From: Rhizobium aethiopicum
GTDB lineage: Bacteria > Pseudomonadota > Alphaproteobacteria > Rhizobiales > Rhizobiaceae
NCBI RefSeq assembly: GCF_014197535.1
Contig: NZ_JACIFV010000004.1
Coordinates: forward strand, 310,001-374,000
Direction: 5' to 3'
Length of the DNA: 64,000 nt
The notes under the pieces are model-generated. The model did not search any database. It saw only the letters and a list, made by a program, of their open reading frames with translations, and was not told where the DNA came from. Both the position numbers and the translations under genes were made by a program. The stretch's first letter is position 1. Each line of letters opens with the position of its first letter. Shown here in pieces: positions 29,840 through 39,036 of this stretch.

Positions 29840-31009
29840 ATGAGCATTCCTGCCCGGATCAAGGACGATCTGCCGTTCCTCACCGCCTTGCGCCGCGATC
29901 TGCACGCCCATCCGGAACTCGGTTTCGAGGAGGAGCGCACCGCCGGTATCGCCGCAAAGCTTCTCGATGAGGCCGGCATCGCCGTGCATCGCGGGCTTGC
30001 CGGCACCGGCGTGGTCGGCACGCTGCAAGTCGGCAATGGCACGCGCAGGATCGGGTTGAGAGCCGATATGGATGCGCTCGCCATGCCTGAGATCGCGGAG
30101 CGGCCCTATAAATCGACCGTACCAGGAAAGATGCATGCCTGCGGCCATGACGGGCATGCGGCAATGCTGCTTGGCGCTGCACGGCATCTGGCGGCGACGC
30201 GGAATTTTTCCGGCACCGTGCATTTCATCTTCCAGCCGGCCGAAGAGGGGCGCGGCGGGGCGAAGCGCATGGTCGAGGAGGGGCTCTTCCGGCTTTTCCC
30301 CTGCGATGCCGTCTATGGCCTGCACAATATGCCGGGGCTTGCGGTCGACGAGATCGCCGTGGTCGAGGGACCGCAGCTCGCCTCCTCCGACAGCTGGCGC
30401 ATCACCTTTCGCGGCGTCGGCACGCACGGCGCCAAGCCGCATCTCGGCCGCGATCCGATCACGGCAGCCGGTACTTTCCTGTCATCGCTGCAGACGATCG
30501 TTGGCCGCGTTGTCGACCCGCTGCAGCCGGCGGTCGTCAGCGCCTGCTTCCTGCAGGCGGGCGATGCCAAGGCGTTGAACGTCATTCCCGATATTGTGGA
30601 GATCGGCGGAACGGCACGGGCCTATTCGCCTGAGGTGCGCGACCAGCTGGAAACCGAAATCGGTCGGCTGGCGAGTGGGACGGCTGCGATGTACGGCGTA
30701 TCAGCCGATTATCGTTTTGAGCGGCGGATACCACCTGTCGTCAATGATGCGGATGCGACATCACGGGCGCTTGCCGCCGCCGGCACCGTCTTTGGTGAAA
30801 AAGTGCGGAGGAGTTTTCCGCCATCGACAGCCGGAGATGACTTTGCCTTCTTCGCGCAGCACGCGCCGGGCTGTTATGTCTGGCTGGGCAACGGGCCGGC
30901 GGTCGATGGGGCGCTGCATCACAACACGGCTTATGATTTCAACGATGAGGCGCTTGGATACGGGGCGGCTTACTGGGTGGCGTTGGTGGAGGGGGAGTTG
31001 AAGGTTTAA
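29840..31009 (+). CDS. M20-family amidohydrolase (hippurate hydrolase/IAA-amino acid hydrolase type)
   Basis: 389 residues, cytoplasmic. Metal-binding and family motifs: LRRDLHAHPELGFEE, GLRADMDALAM, GKMHACGHDGHAAMLLGAA, FIFQPAEEGRGGAKRM, and a lid domain FRGVGTHGAKPHLGRDP. Members release acids from N-acyl amino acids, hippurate or auxin conjugates; the substrate cannot be told here. GGAGG precedes the ATG by about 12-16 bases. It follows the tct operon but is separated by two hairpins and may have its own promoter. Confidence 0.9.
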   Translation: MSIPARIKDDLPFLTALRRDLHAHPELGFEEERTAGIAAKLLDEAGIAVHRGLAGTGVVGTLQVGNGTRRIGLRADMDALAMPEIAERPYKSTVPGKMHACGHDGHAAMLLGAARHLAATRNFSGTVHFIFQPAEEGRGGAKRMVEEGLFRLFPCDAVYGLHNMPGLAVDEIAVVEGPQLASSDSWRITFRGVGTHGAKPHLGRDPITAAGTFLSSLQTIVGRVVDPLQPAVVSACFLQAGDAKALNVIPDIVEIGGTARAYSPEVRDQLETEIGRLASGTAAMYGVSADYRFERRIPPVVNDADATSRALAAAGTVFGEKVRRSFPPSTAGDDFAFFAQHAPGCYVWLGNGPAVDGALHHNTAYDFNDEALGYGAAYWVALVEGELKV

Positions 31010-31093
31010 GCGATGTCCATTGCTCCGTTTTCGCTGTTTTGCGGCGCTGTGGCAGTCACGCACGACTTTTCGGAAGTGAGACGTCGTTCCACG

Positions 31094-32866
31094 CTAGTTG
31101 ACCGGCCAGACAAATAGCAGCGCCGGCACGCTAACGAGAATGATCAACGCCGACAGCGGCAAGCCGAGACGCGGATAATCGGAAAACTTGTAACCGCCGG
31201 GACCGAAGACGAGCGTGTTGCATTGATGGCCGACAGGCGTGAGGAAGTCGCAACCCGCGCCAATGGCTACCGCCATCAGGAAGGCTTCCGGTCTGAAGCC
31301 TAGACCCGTTGCAAAGCTGGCGGCGATCGGCGCCATGACAAGGACCGTCGCGGCGTTGTTGAGGAAGGGCGTAACGGCCATGGCGGTCACCAAGATCAGG
31401 CCGAGCGCACCCCATGCCGGCAGATTCATCGCCGCCCCACTCAGCCAGCCGGCAATCAAATCGCTGCCGCCGGAGGTGCGCAAGGAGTCCGAGACGGGAA
31501 TAAGGGCCGCGAGCATCACGAGGATCGGTCCATCAACCGATTTATAGACATCGGTAAGTGGAACAGCTCGAAAAACGACCATGCCCAGGGCGGCTGCGAA
31601 GAAGGCCATCGGAACCGGCGCGAGGCCGACCGCGGTCGTTGCCATCGCGAGCGCCAGGATAAGAAGCGGAATGAAGGCGCGGCGGCGGGTGCCGAGCAGC
31701 ACCTCTCGCTGAGCGAGTGGCAGCAGGCCGAAATCCTGCAGAAGGGCAGTTAGGCTTCCCCGGTTGCCTTGCAGAAGGAGCACATCACCGGTGCTGATGG
31801 TCAAGCTTCCCAGCCGTTCCTTGAGGCGTTCACCGCGCCGGCTGATCGCCAAAAGGTTGACGCCGCGCGTGTAGGAAAGCGCCAATTCTTTGGCGGAAAG
31901 ACCAGCAAGGGAGGATCCCTGACTAACGATTGCCTCAAGCGAAATGATGTCCGTCTCCGGGTGGCCGCCTTCTGCCAGAGGTTTGCCGGAAAGCTTCAAC
32001 TTCCCCTGGGACACAATCCGGTCCATCGCTGCCGAAGGACCTTCCAGCAGGACAATGTCGTCAGAGCGGAGCGTGAGATCGGGGAACGGAGCCATTCGGG
32101 TACCGCCACGCAGCACGGCGGTGGCTATGACCTCACCATCACCGAGCTTCAGGAGATCACTCAATGCATGCTCAAGCAGCATTGACTGGGCCGTGATCGC
32201 GACTTCGCTCGTGTAATTCTTAATTTCGATCGCATCCTCGATCGAGCTGTTCTGCTTGGTGCGGCTCGGTACCAACCAGTGGAAGAACAAGAGAAAGGTG
32301 ATGCCGACAACCGTGAGAACACCGCCCATCGGCGTGAAGTCGAACATGGTGAAGGAGGCTCCCGTCATCTCCTCCCGCAGCCGCGACACGACGATATTGG
32401 GTGAGGTGCCGATCTGCGTCATCAATCCGCCAAGCAAAGCAGCAAACGACATCGGCATCAGGTATTTCGAGGGAGAGGCACCGGATTTTTTCGCGAACTT
32501 GAAGGCGACCGGCATCATGATGGCAAGCGCGCCGATATTTTTGATGAAAGCAGAAAGCATCGCCACCGCAATCATCAAGAACGCCAGCTGCGTGTAAAGC
32601 GTGTTCAGATTCGGGAAGAATCTCTTGATGGCCGAATCCACAATGCCTGACCGCGCTACGCCTGCGCTGACGACCAGCGCGCTGCCAACGATGATGACGA
32701 TGTCATCCGAAAACCCCGAAAATGCTTTCTCCGGTGGCACGATGCCGGTCGCGACCGACAATACAAGGGCACAACACGCGACAACATCGTAGCGGAAGCG
32801 ATCCCATATAAAGATTGCCATCATGAGAGCGATAACAGAAAATGAGATTATCTGTTGTGTTGTCAT
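31094..32866 (-). CDS. SLC13/DASS-type permease with RCK_C domains
   Basis: About 590 residues. N-terminal and C-terminal halves each have five to six membrane segments, separated by a soluble centre (about 200-390) with two RCK_C/TrkA-C-like repeats (FPDLTLRSDDIVLLEGPSAA, LGSLTISTGDVLLLQGN). Motifs such as NIGALAIMMPVAFKFAKKSG and TPFLNNAATVLVMAPIA fit the divalent anion:sodium symporter family (sulfate, citrate or other anions). ATG 32866 is chosen; an upstream TTG (32902) lacks a better ribosome site. A related gene lies at 59942-61684. Confidence 0.88.
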   Translation of the reverse strand: MTTQQIISFSVIALMMAIFIWDRFRYDVVACCALVLSVATGIVPPEKAFSGFSDDIVIIVGSALVVSAGVARSGIVDSAIKRFFPNLNTLYTQLAFLMIAVAMLSAFIKNIGALAIMMPVAFKFAKKSGASPSKYLMPMSFAALLGGLMTQIGTSPNIVVSRLREEMTGASFTMFDFTPMGGVLTVVGITFLLFFHWLVPSRTKQNSSIEDAIEIKNYTSEVAITAQSMLLEHALSDLLKLGDGEVIATAVLRGGTRMAPFPDLTLRSDDIVLLEGPSAAMDRIVSQGKLKLSGKPLAEGGHPETDIISLEAIVSQGSSLAGLSAKELALSYTRGVNLLAISRRGERLKERLGSLTISTGDVLLLQGNRGSLTALLQDFGLLPLAQREVLLGTRRRAFIPLLILALAMATTAVGLAPVPMAFFAAALGMVVFRAVPLTDVYKSVDGPILVMLAALIPVSDSLRTSGGSDLIAGWLSGAAMNLPAWGALGLILVTAMAVTPFLNNAATVLVMAPIAASFATGLGFRPEAFLMAVAIGAGCDFLTPVGHQCNTLVFGPGGYKFSDYPRLGLPLSALIILVSVPALLFVWPVN

Positions 32867-33346
32867 GCGGACCTGGGAAAAAGGCTGGGATGTCGCCGAC
32901 AACCGAGCGGAAGAGGATATTCAGAAACGCTGTAATGTTGCGCAAGTTCCTCGGCACCACACTCCCGGCGCTTTGAACTCCCGAATCCAACGTCTTGCGG
33001 GAGCGCACGATACACCTGCTTGATCAAGGCGCACCACCGCCGCCTCTGAGGTCTCCCCAGATGACGGCTGAAAATGTCGTCCTTCAACCGGCGCCGAAGA
33101 CACACTGCCACTATCGACCGAGCCAGCGATTGCGCGAAAAATATGTGGGACGCAACAACGACAGCCGATATCATGGTCGGTTGACGGAACAATTTTTCCG
33201 GGAAAACTCTGGCTCATGGCCGAAAAAACTCAACCTGCGATAAGGTTCTCCCAGTCGGACGCACCTCACCCTTTTTGATGATGGAACCAAACTGCTTAGC
33301 CGTGGTTCGGCGGGCTTTCACGGTATCAAAGCATAAGGGAAATCCT
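32867..33346. other. 480-bp divergent intergenic region without a convincing gene
   Basis: It separates the minus-strand SLC13 gene from the plus-strand arabinan-type operon. Short open frames exist on both strands, but none has a ribosome site or recognisable composition. A TTGACG box at 33181-33186 might be the -35 of a promoter for the operon, without a good -10. I see nothing else. Confidence 0.5.
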
Positions 33347-34888
33347 TTGAACGAGCTGCATCATGAATTCCAGCTGCGAAGAGATTTTCTGCCAAGAGCC
33401 GAGGAGGACGAGTGGCCTGAAGCTGAGCCCGCTGCATCGCCGGTGGGCCGCCCACCGAACCTCCAAAGACCGCTGCTGCCCCGCCCTTTAGTGGTCGATC
33501 TCGACGGCACCCTCGTTCGATCGGACCTGCTGATCGAGACGGTCTTTTCTGAACTTAGCCGCCGGCCGCATTCGATCGTCGACTTCATCAGGTCGCTGTC
33601 CGCCGGAAAGGCGTGTCTGAAGCACCGACTTTCTCAACCAGCGGATTTCGATCCGGCTATCCTTCCTTATGACGCGGAAGTGCTGAAGGTCATCAACGTC
33701 GCACAGGAGGAGGGGCGTTCGGTCTATCTCGCTTCTGCAACCCACGAACGGCTGGTTTGCGCGGTTGCCGACCACCTCGGCTTCTTTACCGGCTGGTTTG
33801 CAACGAATGAGACAATGAACTGTGCCGCCGAGATGAAGGCGGCAAAGCTCGTCGCCGCGTTCGGGGAGGGTGGCTTCGACTATATCGGCAATGATCTGGC
33901 CGACCTGCCAGTCTGGCGCCACGCCGCAAAGTCCTATGCCATAAGGACATCGGCGGCAGTTGCGCGGGAGCTTGCGCGCCAATGCGACGACGTCGAGCAT
34001 CTTAGCCACGACAAACCGACATGGCGGACTTGGGCGCGTTCGCTGCGAGTGCATCAATACGTCAAGAATGGGTTGGTCTTTGTCCCGCTACTGACAAATC
34101 AACTCTTTGACCTCCATAGCCTTGTGAATGCGGGCCTCGCTTTGGTGGCTTTTTCGCTTTGTGCCTCGGGCGTTTATCTCCTGAACGACCTGGTCGATCT
34201 GCAGGACGACCGCCGCCATAAAACCAAATGCCGCAGACCCCTTGCCTGTGGCGAGATCCCGCTGTCGCACGCTCTGCTGGCAATCCCGATCATGCTTTTT
34301 CTGTCGCTTGCGGTGGCCGCCATGGTGTCACCCGTCTTCGTGCTCGTACTCGCGGGATACTTTGCCCTGACCACGGCCTACTCTTTCTTCCTCAAGCGAA
34401 AGATGATCCTGGACGTGGTGGCGCTCGCCTCTCTTTACACCACACGGGTAATCGGCGGCGCTGCCGCTGTCTCCGTGTGGCCATCGCCCTGGCTGCTTGC
34501 CTTCATGATGAGCTGGTTCCTCTCGCTCGCTTTGGTGAAGCGATACACCGAGCTCATTTCGCGCCGCGCCGCGCACCTGCCGGACTCCAAGAGCCGCGAC
34601 TACAGGAAGGCGGATATTGGTATGGTGGGCGCCCTGGCTGCTGGAGCGGGGATGAACGCGCTGACGCTATTTGCCCTCTATGCCGCGAGCGACAGTGCCC
34701 AAGACATCTACACCAGGCCAGCCATGCTGTGGTTGGCCGGACCAATCCTTGCCTGCTGGATTGCCCGTATCCTTATGCTCGCCCACCGAGGGCAGATGCA
34801 TGACGATCCAGTCGTCTTCGCGATCAAGGACAAGGTCAGCCTCGTCACGCTCGGCGTTGCCGGCGTACTTGTCATTGCAGCAATGTGA
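33347..34888 (+). CDS. HAD phosphatase fused to UbiA-type decaprenyl-phosphate phosphoribosyltransferase
   Basis: About 513 residues. N-terminal HAD domain (about 48-205) with DLDGT (D51, D53), a conserved Lys region and GNDLADLP (181-188). C-terminal UbiA domain (about 225-513) with RVHQYVKNGLVF, the catalytic NDLVDLQDD (280-288) and about eight membrane segments. The UbiA part resembles mycobacterial Rv3806c and NoeC of Azorhizobium, which make decaprenylphosphoryl-5-phosphoribose from PRPP. The HAD part could remove the 5-phosphate afterwards. TTG 33347 is chosen because AAGGGA lies six bases upstream; ATG 33275 lacks a ribosome site. First gene of six. Confidence 0.88.
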   Translation: MNELHHEFQLRRDFLPRAEEDEWPEAEPAASPVGRPPNLQRPLLPRPLVVDLDGTLVRSDLLIETVFSELSRRPHSIVDFIRSLSAGKACLKHRLSQPADFDPAILPYDAEVLKVINVAQEEGRSVYLASATHERLVCAVADHLGFFTGWFATNETMNCAAEMKAAKLVAAFGEGGFDYIGNDLADLPVWRHAAKSYAIRTSAAVARELARQCDDVEHLSHDKPTWRTWARSLRVHQYVKNGLVFVPLLTNQLFDLHSLVNAGLALVAFSLCASGVYLLNDLVDLQDDRRHKTKCRRPLACGEIPLSHALLAIPIMLFLSLAVAAMVSPVFVLVLAGYFALTTAYSFFLKRKMILDVVALASLYTTRVIGGAAAVSVWPSPWLLAFMMSWFLSLALVKRYTELISRRAAHLPDSKSRDYRKADIGMVGALAAGAGMNALTLFALYAASDSAQDIYTRPAMLWLAGPILACWIARILMLAHRGQMHDDPVVFAIKDKVSLVTLGVAGVLVIAAM

Positions 34889-34897
34889 GGTGGCCGA

Positions 34898-35329
34898 ATG
34901 GGTCGTCAGTCCTCAGAGCGAAGCACTTCCGCGGGCCTCGCAACCCGCTACCTCGCCTTCGCCATGCTCTCCACCGCCGCCAACTTCGCGGTCCAGGCTA
35001 CTGTCATGCAGCTGGCGCCATCGCCGAGCCTCATGCCATCGATGCTCGCAGGGACCGCTGCCGGCTTCGGCTTGAAATACGTCCTCGACAAAAGATGGAT
35101 CTTCTTCGACGGCTACACGTCACACGGCGACGAGATGCTCAAGGTGGCGCTTTACGGCCTGTTCAGTGTCCTGACGACGCTCATATTCTGGGGTTTTGAA
35201 ATTGCTTTTTGGACCGTCTGGAAGACGGAGCTCGCAAAATATACCGGCGGAGCGCTCGGCTTGGCGATCGGCTACATCTCCAAATACGCAATGGACCGGA
35301 AATTCGTCTTCAAACCAGAGGAGGTGTAA
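34898..35329 (+). CDS. GtrA-family membrane protein
   Basis: 143 residues with four hydrophobic segments, the usual GtrA-like layout. Typical sequence is seen in YLAFAMLSTAANFAVQATVM, GFGLKYVLDKRWIFFDG and ISKYAMDRKFVFK. GtrA-like proteins are thought to move polyprenyl-phosphate sugars across the inner membrane. Here it probably flips the decaprenylphosphoryl pentose. It starts nine bases after the preceding stop with GAGGTGG upstream. Confidence 0.88.
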   Translation: MGRQSSERSTSAGLATRYLAFAMLSTAANFAVQATVMQLAPSPSLMPSMLAGTAAGFGLKYVLDKRWIFFDGYTSHGDEMLKVALYGLFSVLTTLIFWGFEIAFWTVWKTELAKYTGGALGLAIGYISKYAMDRKFVFKPEEV

Positions 35330-35336
35330 CAAACTC

Positions 35337-36659
35337 ATGGAGGGCTGGGGACGCTATCCGCGCCACGAGAGCCAGGCAATCAACTGCCAGCTGCCGGAAG
35401 CGCTTTCAGGCACCGTGGCGGCTCGCGTGGGCCTGATCGGGCGCGGAAATGGGCGTTCATACGGTGACGCGGCAATCGGCGAACAGGCCACCCTGATGTG
35501 TCGTGGACTGAGCCGGATGCGAAACTTCGATCCCACCGGTGCGACACTGACCGTGGAAGGGGGCGTAATGCTCTCGGACATTTTGCGCGCTTTTGTCCCG
35601 AGGGGCTATTTTCCGCCTGTGGTGCCGGGCACGAAATTTGTCACGGTCGGCGGGATGATCGCCTCTGACGTGCACGGCAAGAACCATCATTGCGACGGCG
35701 GCTTCGGCGACCATGTCAGCGAGCTCAAGCTGGTAGTCGCCGGCGGAGAGATCCTCATCTGTAGCCGCACGCGCAACCCCGAGCTTTTCTTCGCGACGGT
35801 CGGTGGCATGGGCATGACCGGGATCATCGCGGAAGCGACCTTCCGCTTGAAGCCGATCGAATCCGGCTGGATCGCGCAGAAGACGATCGTCGCGGAAAAT
35901 CTTGGCGACGCGTTGAAGGCGCTGCAGCAGACCGAAGATGTCACTTATTCGGTCGCCTGGATCGATTGCCTTTCGCAAGGCGCTTCCCTTGGACGCTCGC
36001 TGATTTTCGCCGGCGAACACGCGACGCGGGATCAGGTCGGCGGCATGCCGGATGCCGGTCGTTTTGCAGCGAAAAACGCGGGGAGGTTTTCGCTGCCATT
36101 CGACCTGCCGCAATGGATGCTCAACAAAACAAGCGTAGCAGCCTTCAACGAGATTTATTTCCGGGCGGGAGCGCGAAAGGCGGCCATGACATCGCTGGTC
36201 CACTGGGACAAATTCTTCTTTCCTCTCGACGGCATCCTTGAATGGAACCGGCTTTACGGGAGGCGGGGCTTTCTGCAGCATCAGTGCGTGGTTCCTGCCG
36301 AGGAGGCGCTGGCGGTCCTGAGCGGCATTCTCGAGCGCTTCGCGCGTTCGGGAAAAGGTTCCTTTCTTGCCGTTCTGAAGAAGCTGGGGGGCGGGAGCGG
36401 GCTGCTGTCCTTTCCTGCGCCGGGCTACACGCTCGCACTCGACCTTCCCGTCACGCAGGAGGTGTCTCGGCTGCTCGACGAAATCGACGAGTTGGTTGTC
36501 AAGGCAGGGGGGCGGCTCTATCTCGCCAAGGATGCACGGCAGTCACGTCACACATTCGAAGCCGGTTACCCTCGGTTGTCTGCTTTCAAAGAGCTACGCA
36601 AAGTAACCGGCGCCGATCGTCACTTTAATTCCCGCTTGGCAAAGAGGCTCGGCATATGA
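35337..36659 (+). CDS. dprE1: DprE1-like decaprenylphosphoryl-ribose 2'-oxidase
   Basis: 440 residues of the VAO-type flavin oxidoreductase family. FAD-binding half: GRGNGRSYGDAAIG (36-49) and FVTVGGMIASDVHGKNHH (101-118). C-terminal part: YLAKDARQSRHTFEAGYPR with the catalytic Lys (K398, matching K418 of the mycobacterial enzyme). It should oxidise the ribosyl C2 to a keto intermediate for the SDR partner. The residue matching mycobacterial Cys387 is Ala367 (SFPAPGYTLALDLPV). GAGGAGGTG precedes the ATG; the stop overlaps the next gene by four bases. Confidence 0.93.
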   Translation: MEGWGRYPRHESQAINCQLPEALSGTVAARVGLIGRGNGRSYGDAAIGEQATLMCRGLSRMRNFDPTGATLTVEGGVMLSDILRAFVPRGYFPPVVPGTKFVTVGGMIASDVHGKNHHCDGGFGDHVSELKLVVAGGEILICSRTRNPELFFATVGGMGMTGIIAEATFRLKPIESGWIAQKTIVAENLGDALKALQQTEDVTYSVAWIDCLSQGASLGRSLIFAGEHATRDQVGGMPDAGRFAAKNAGRFSLPFDLPQWMLNKTSVAAFNEIYFRAGARKAAMTSLVHWDKFFFPLDGILEWNRLYGRRGFLQHQCVVPAEEALAVLSGILERFARSGKGSFLAVLKKLGGGSGLLSFPAPGYTLALDLPVTQEVSRLLDEIDELVVKAGGRLYLAKDARQSRHTFEAGYPRLSAFKELRKVTGADRHFNSRLAKRLGI

Positions 36660-37405
36660 AGGCGATCGGCAAGACACTGCTCCTGATAGGCGGGACATCG
36701 GATATCGGTCGCGCGACGGCGCTGATCTATGCCGAGGCGGGATGGAATGTGCTTCTCACCGGACGAAAGCGCTCCGCCGTACAACGCGAGGCCGACGACA
36801 TCAGCGCGCGGACCGGCGCCGATGTCCTGGTTCACGAGCTCGATATCCTCGCAACCGACCGCTTCGAAGATTTCGTGGGCGTCGTTTCGCCCCTGCCCGA
36901 CACGGCGGTCTGTGTCGTTGGCGAACTGGGCGAGCAGTCTCGCGCCGAACAGGAACTCGAGCACGCCGCCATGATCATGCGGACGAACTTTGAAGGACCA
37001 GCTTTGCTTCTTGGTCTTCTGGCGGAACGTTTTGCGGCGAGAGGATCAGGTACCATCGTCGGCATAAGCTCGGTTGCCGGCGATCGTGGACGCGCGTCCA
37101 ACTATGTCTATGGCGCCGCCAAAGCCGGGCTGACCGCCTTCTTGTCCGGCCTCAGGAACAGGCTGTCCGGGTCCGGGGTGCGCGTGCTCACCGTGAAGCC
37201 CGGTTTCGTTCGGACACGCATGACGAATGCGATGAAGCTCCCACCGCTTCTCACAGCCGAACCTCAGGAGGTCGCGCAAAAAATCTTTACTGTCGCCGAG
37301 GGCAGCAGGGGCGGGGACGTCGTCTATGTCAGACGAATATGGCGACCGCTGATGACGGTGATCCGATCAATCCCGGAGCCGATCTTCAAGAGGTTGCGGC
37401 TATGA
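36656..37405 (+). CDS. dprE2: DprE2-like short-chain dehydrogenase (decaprenylphosphoryl-keto-pentose reductase)
   Basis: 249 residues, SDR fold: nucleotide-binding GGTSDIG (12-18), catalytic Ser region GISSVAGDRGR and YxxxK (Y152, K156 in YVYGAAKAG). It should reduce the keto intermediate made by the DprE1-like enzyme, giving the arabinosyl epimer. It overlaps both neighbours by ATGA junctions, so the pair is translated together, as expected for a two-protein epimerase. Confidence 0.92.
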   Translation: MKAIGKTLLLIGGTSDIGRATALIYAEAGWNVLLTGRKRSAVQREADDISARTGADVLVHELDILATDRFEDFVGVVSPLPDTAVCVVGELGEQSRAEQELEHAAMIMRTNFEGPALLLGLLAERFAARGSGTIVGISSVAGDRGRASNYVYGAAKAGLTAFLSGLRNRLSGSGVRVLTVKPGFVRTRMTNAMKLPPLLTAEPQEVAQKIFTVAEGSRGGDVVYVRRIWRPLMTVIRSIPEPIFKRLRL

Positions 37406-39036
37406 CGGAACCAGGCAATCACGCCGCTTACGCGGCCATCGGAACGAGAGCAGGTGCCAGCAAGCGACCGGCGGCGAGGATACGGCGGTTACTGTCGGCG
37501 GAAGGCGCGATCATTCTAACAGCATTGGCTTGTGCGGCCATGCTTGCCCTGCCCGGAAGGACCATCAACGCCGCCTTTATCAATGACGTGCTGGTCTTTA
37601 TCGACGGAGCGCACCGCATCACGTTCGGTCAGGTGCCGAACCGCGATTTCCACACGGCGCTCGGGCCACTCGTCTATTATCTTCCGGCGGCTGGATACCA
37701 ACTGACGGGGAATTTCGGCGCTGCCATACCGGTCGGAATGGCTATCGTTGTCGTCGCCTTCATCCCGGCGATGATCCGCATCCTCGTATCCCGCCTCAAC
37801 CCGTCATTGGCGGCCGCGCTCGGCATATTTCTCATTCTCATCCTCGCGGCGCCGATCAATCTCGGCAGTTCCATCTGGTATCCTTCCTTCGCGATGTTCT
37901 ATAATCGCATCGGCTGGGTCGCGCTCGGCCTGCTGCTGGTCATGTACCTGACGCCGCAGCCCGCGCGCGGGCGCAACGATGCCGCCGATGCTCTTGCCGC
38001 CGTCTTTCTTCTGCTCGTCTCGTTCTATACCAAGGCGACCTACGGGCTCGCCGGAACCGCCTTTCTCGTCATCATCCTACTGGATCGGCAGCAGCGCCGC
38101 TGGGTCCTGATCGCCCTGGCGTTGACGGGGCTGGCCATGATCGCCATCGAGTTCTTCTGGCGCGGAACCGCTCAGCACATTGAGGATCTGCGGGCGGCGG
38201 CGCGTGTCAGCGGCGGCCATGACGTCGCCAGCATCCTGAAGAACCTGCGTGAGAACCTTTCCGACCTCGTCGTGTTCGCGACCTTCGCTTTGATCGCCAT
38301 CTGGCAAACCCGCAGCTTCCGAGATCTTCTCTTCTCTGGGTTCTGCATAGGCGCCGGCCTGGCGATCATCAATCAGAACGCCCACAGCTGGGGCATCATC
38401 ACGCTCTACTGCGGCGCAGTCGCTCTGGTGCAGAAAGCCGCCTGGCTTCAGCAAGGCGATGACGGGAGAAGGACAGGAGGTTTGGCTCTTCCTGCCGGCG
38501 CTCTTTCGGTGCTCGCGATCTTATTCCTGTCGCCGCCGATCGTACACCATGCCGCGGCCCTCATTCTGCATACATCGCTTGCGGCTGAGAAAGCCGGGCA
38601 ATCGCTTGGGCTGCCGCGTTTTGACGATGTGCGGGAGATCGATCCGCCCGGCGGCGAGCCTGACTTCATAAGGCGTTATCTCGACGACATCGTCACCGGG
38701 GGAGCGCTGTTGCAGGCATTGCCGGTGCCGCCGGAGCGCGTTTTTGTGCTTGATTTCGTCAACCCTTTTTCAGCGGGGCTCGGAATTCGCCCGCCTGCCG
38801 GTGACACCGCCTGGTTTCACTGGAACCGCAATATCAACGAAAAAGCCTATATCCCACCGGAAGTGCTCTTTGCCGATGTAAAGATCGTCATGGTGCCTAA
38901 AACCGGAATCAACAGCCTGCCCTTGCAGGCGCTGTACGGCCCGTTTCTTTCAGCCCGGTTCGAGGTCGTTCAGAAGACATCGGAGTGGACGGTCTACCAG
39001 TGGCGTCAGGCGAAGGCGCAAAGCGAGGCGCAGTGA
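37402..39036 (+). CDS. polytopic GT-C-like glycosyltransferase, first paralogue
   Basis: About 544 residues. About ten membrane segments are followed by a C-terminal soluble region (about 420-544). The first large loop, NDVLVFIDGAHRITFGQVPNRDFHTALGP, resembles the acidic first periplasmic loop of GT-C enzymes that use lipid-linked sugars (GxxPYRDF-like pattern). A conserved FAMFYNRIGW and a C-terminal VLDFVNPFSAGLGIRPPAGD are shared with the next gene. Its likely role is transfer of the arabinosyl unit to an outside acceptor; this is inference. It overlaps both neighbours by four bases. Confidence 0.8.
   Translation: MTEPGNHAAYAAIGTRAGASKRPAARIRRLLSAEGAIILTALACAAMLALPGRTINAAFINDVLVFIDGAHRITFGQVPNRDFHTALGPLVYYLPAAGYQLTGNFGAAIPVGMAIVVVAFIPAMIRILVSRLNPSLAAALGIFLILILAAPINLGSSIWYPSFAMFYNRIGWVALGLLLVMYLTPQPARGRNDAADALAAVFLLLVSFYTKATYGLAGTAFLVIILLDRQQRRWVLIALALTGLAMIAIEFFWRGTAQHIEDLRAAARVSGGHDVASILKNLRENLSDLVVFATFALIAIWQTRSFRDLLFSGFCIGAGLAIINQNAHSWGIITLYCGAVALVQKAAWLQQGDDGRRTGGLALPAGALSVLAILFLSPPIVHHAAALILHTSLAAEKAGQSLGLPRFDDVREIDPPGGEPDFIRRYLDDIVTGGALLQALPVPPERVFVLDFVNPFSAGLGIRPPAGDTAWFHWNRNINEKAYIPPEVLFADVKIVMVPKTGINSLPLQALYGPFLSARFEVVQKTSEWTVYQWRQAKAQSEAQ

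Noticed and set aside
32863..33192. Minus-strand frames of about 100 residues in the gap before the arabinose-type operon
   Set aside because: No ribosome site, no coherent hydrophobicity or domain, and overlapping frames on both strands suggest chance.
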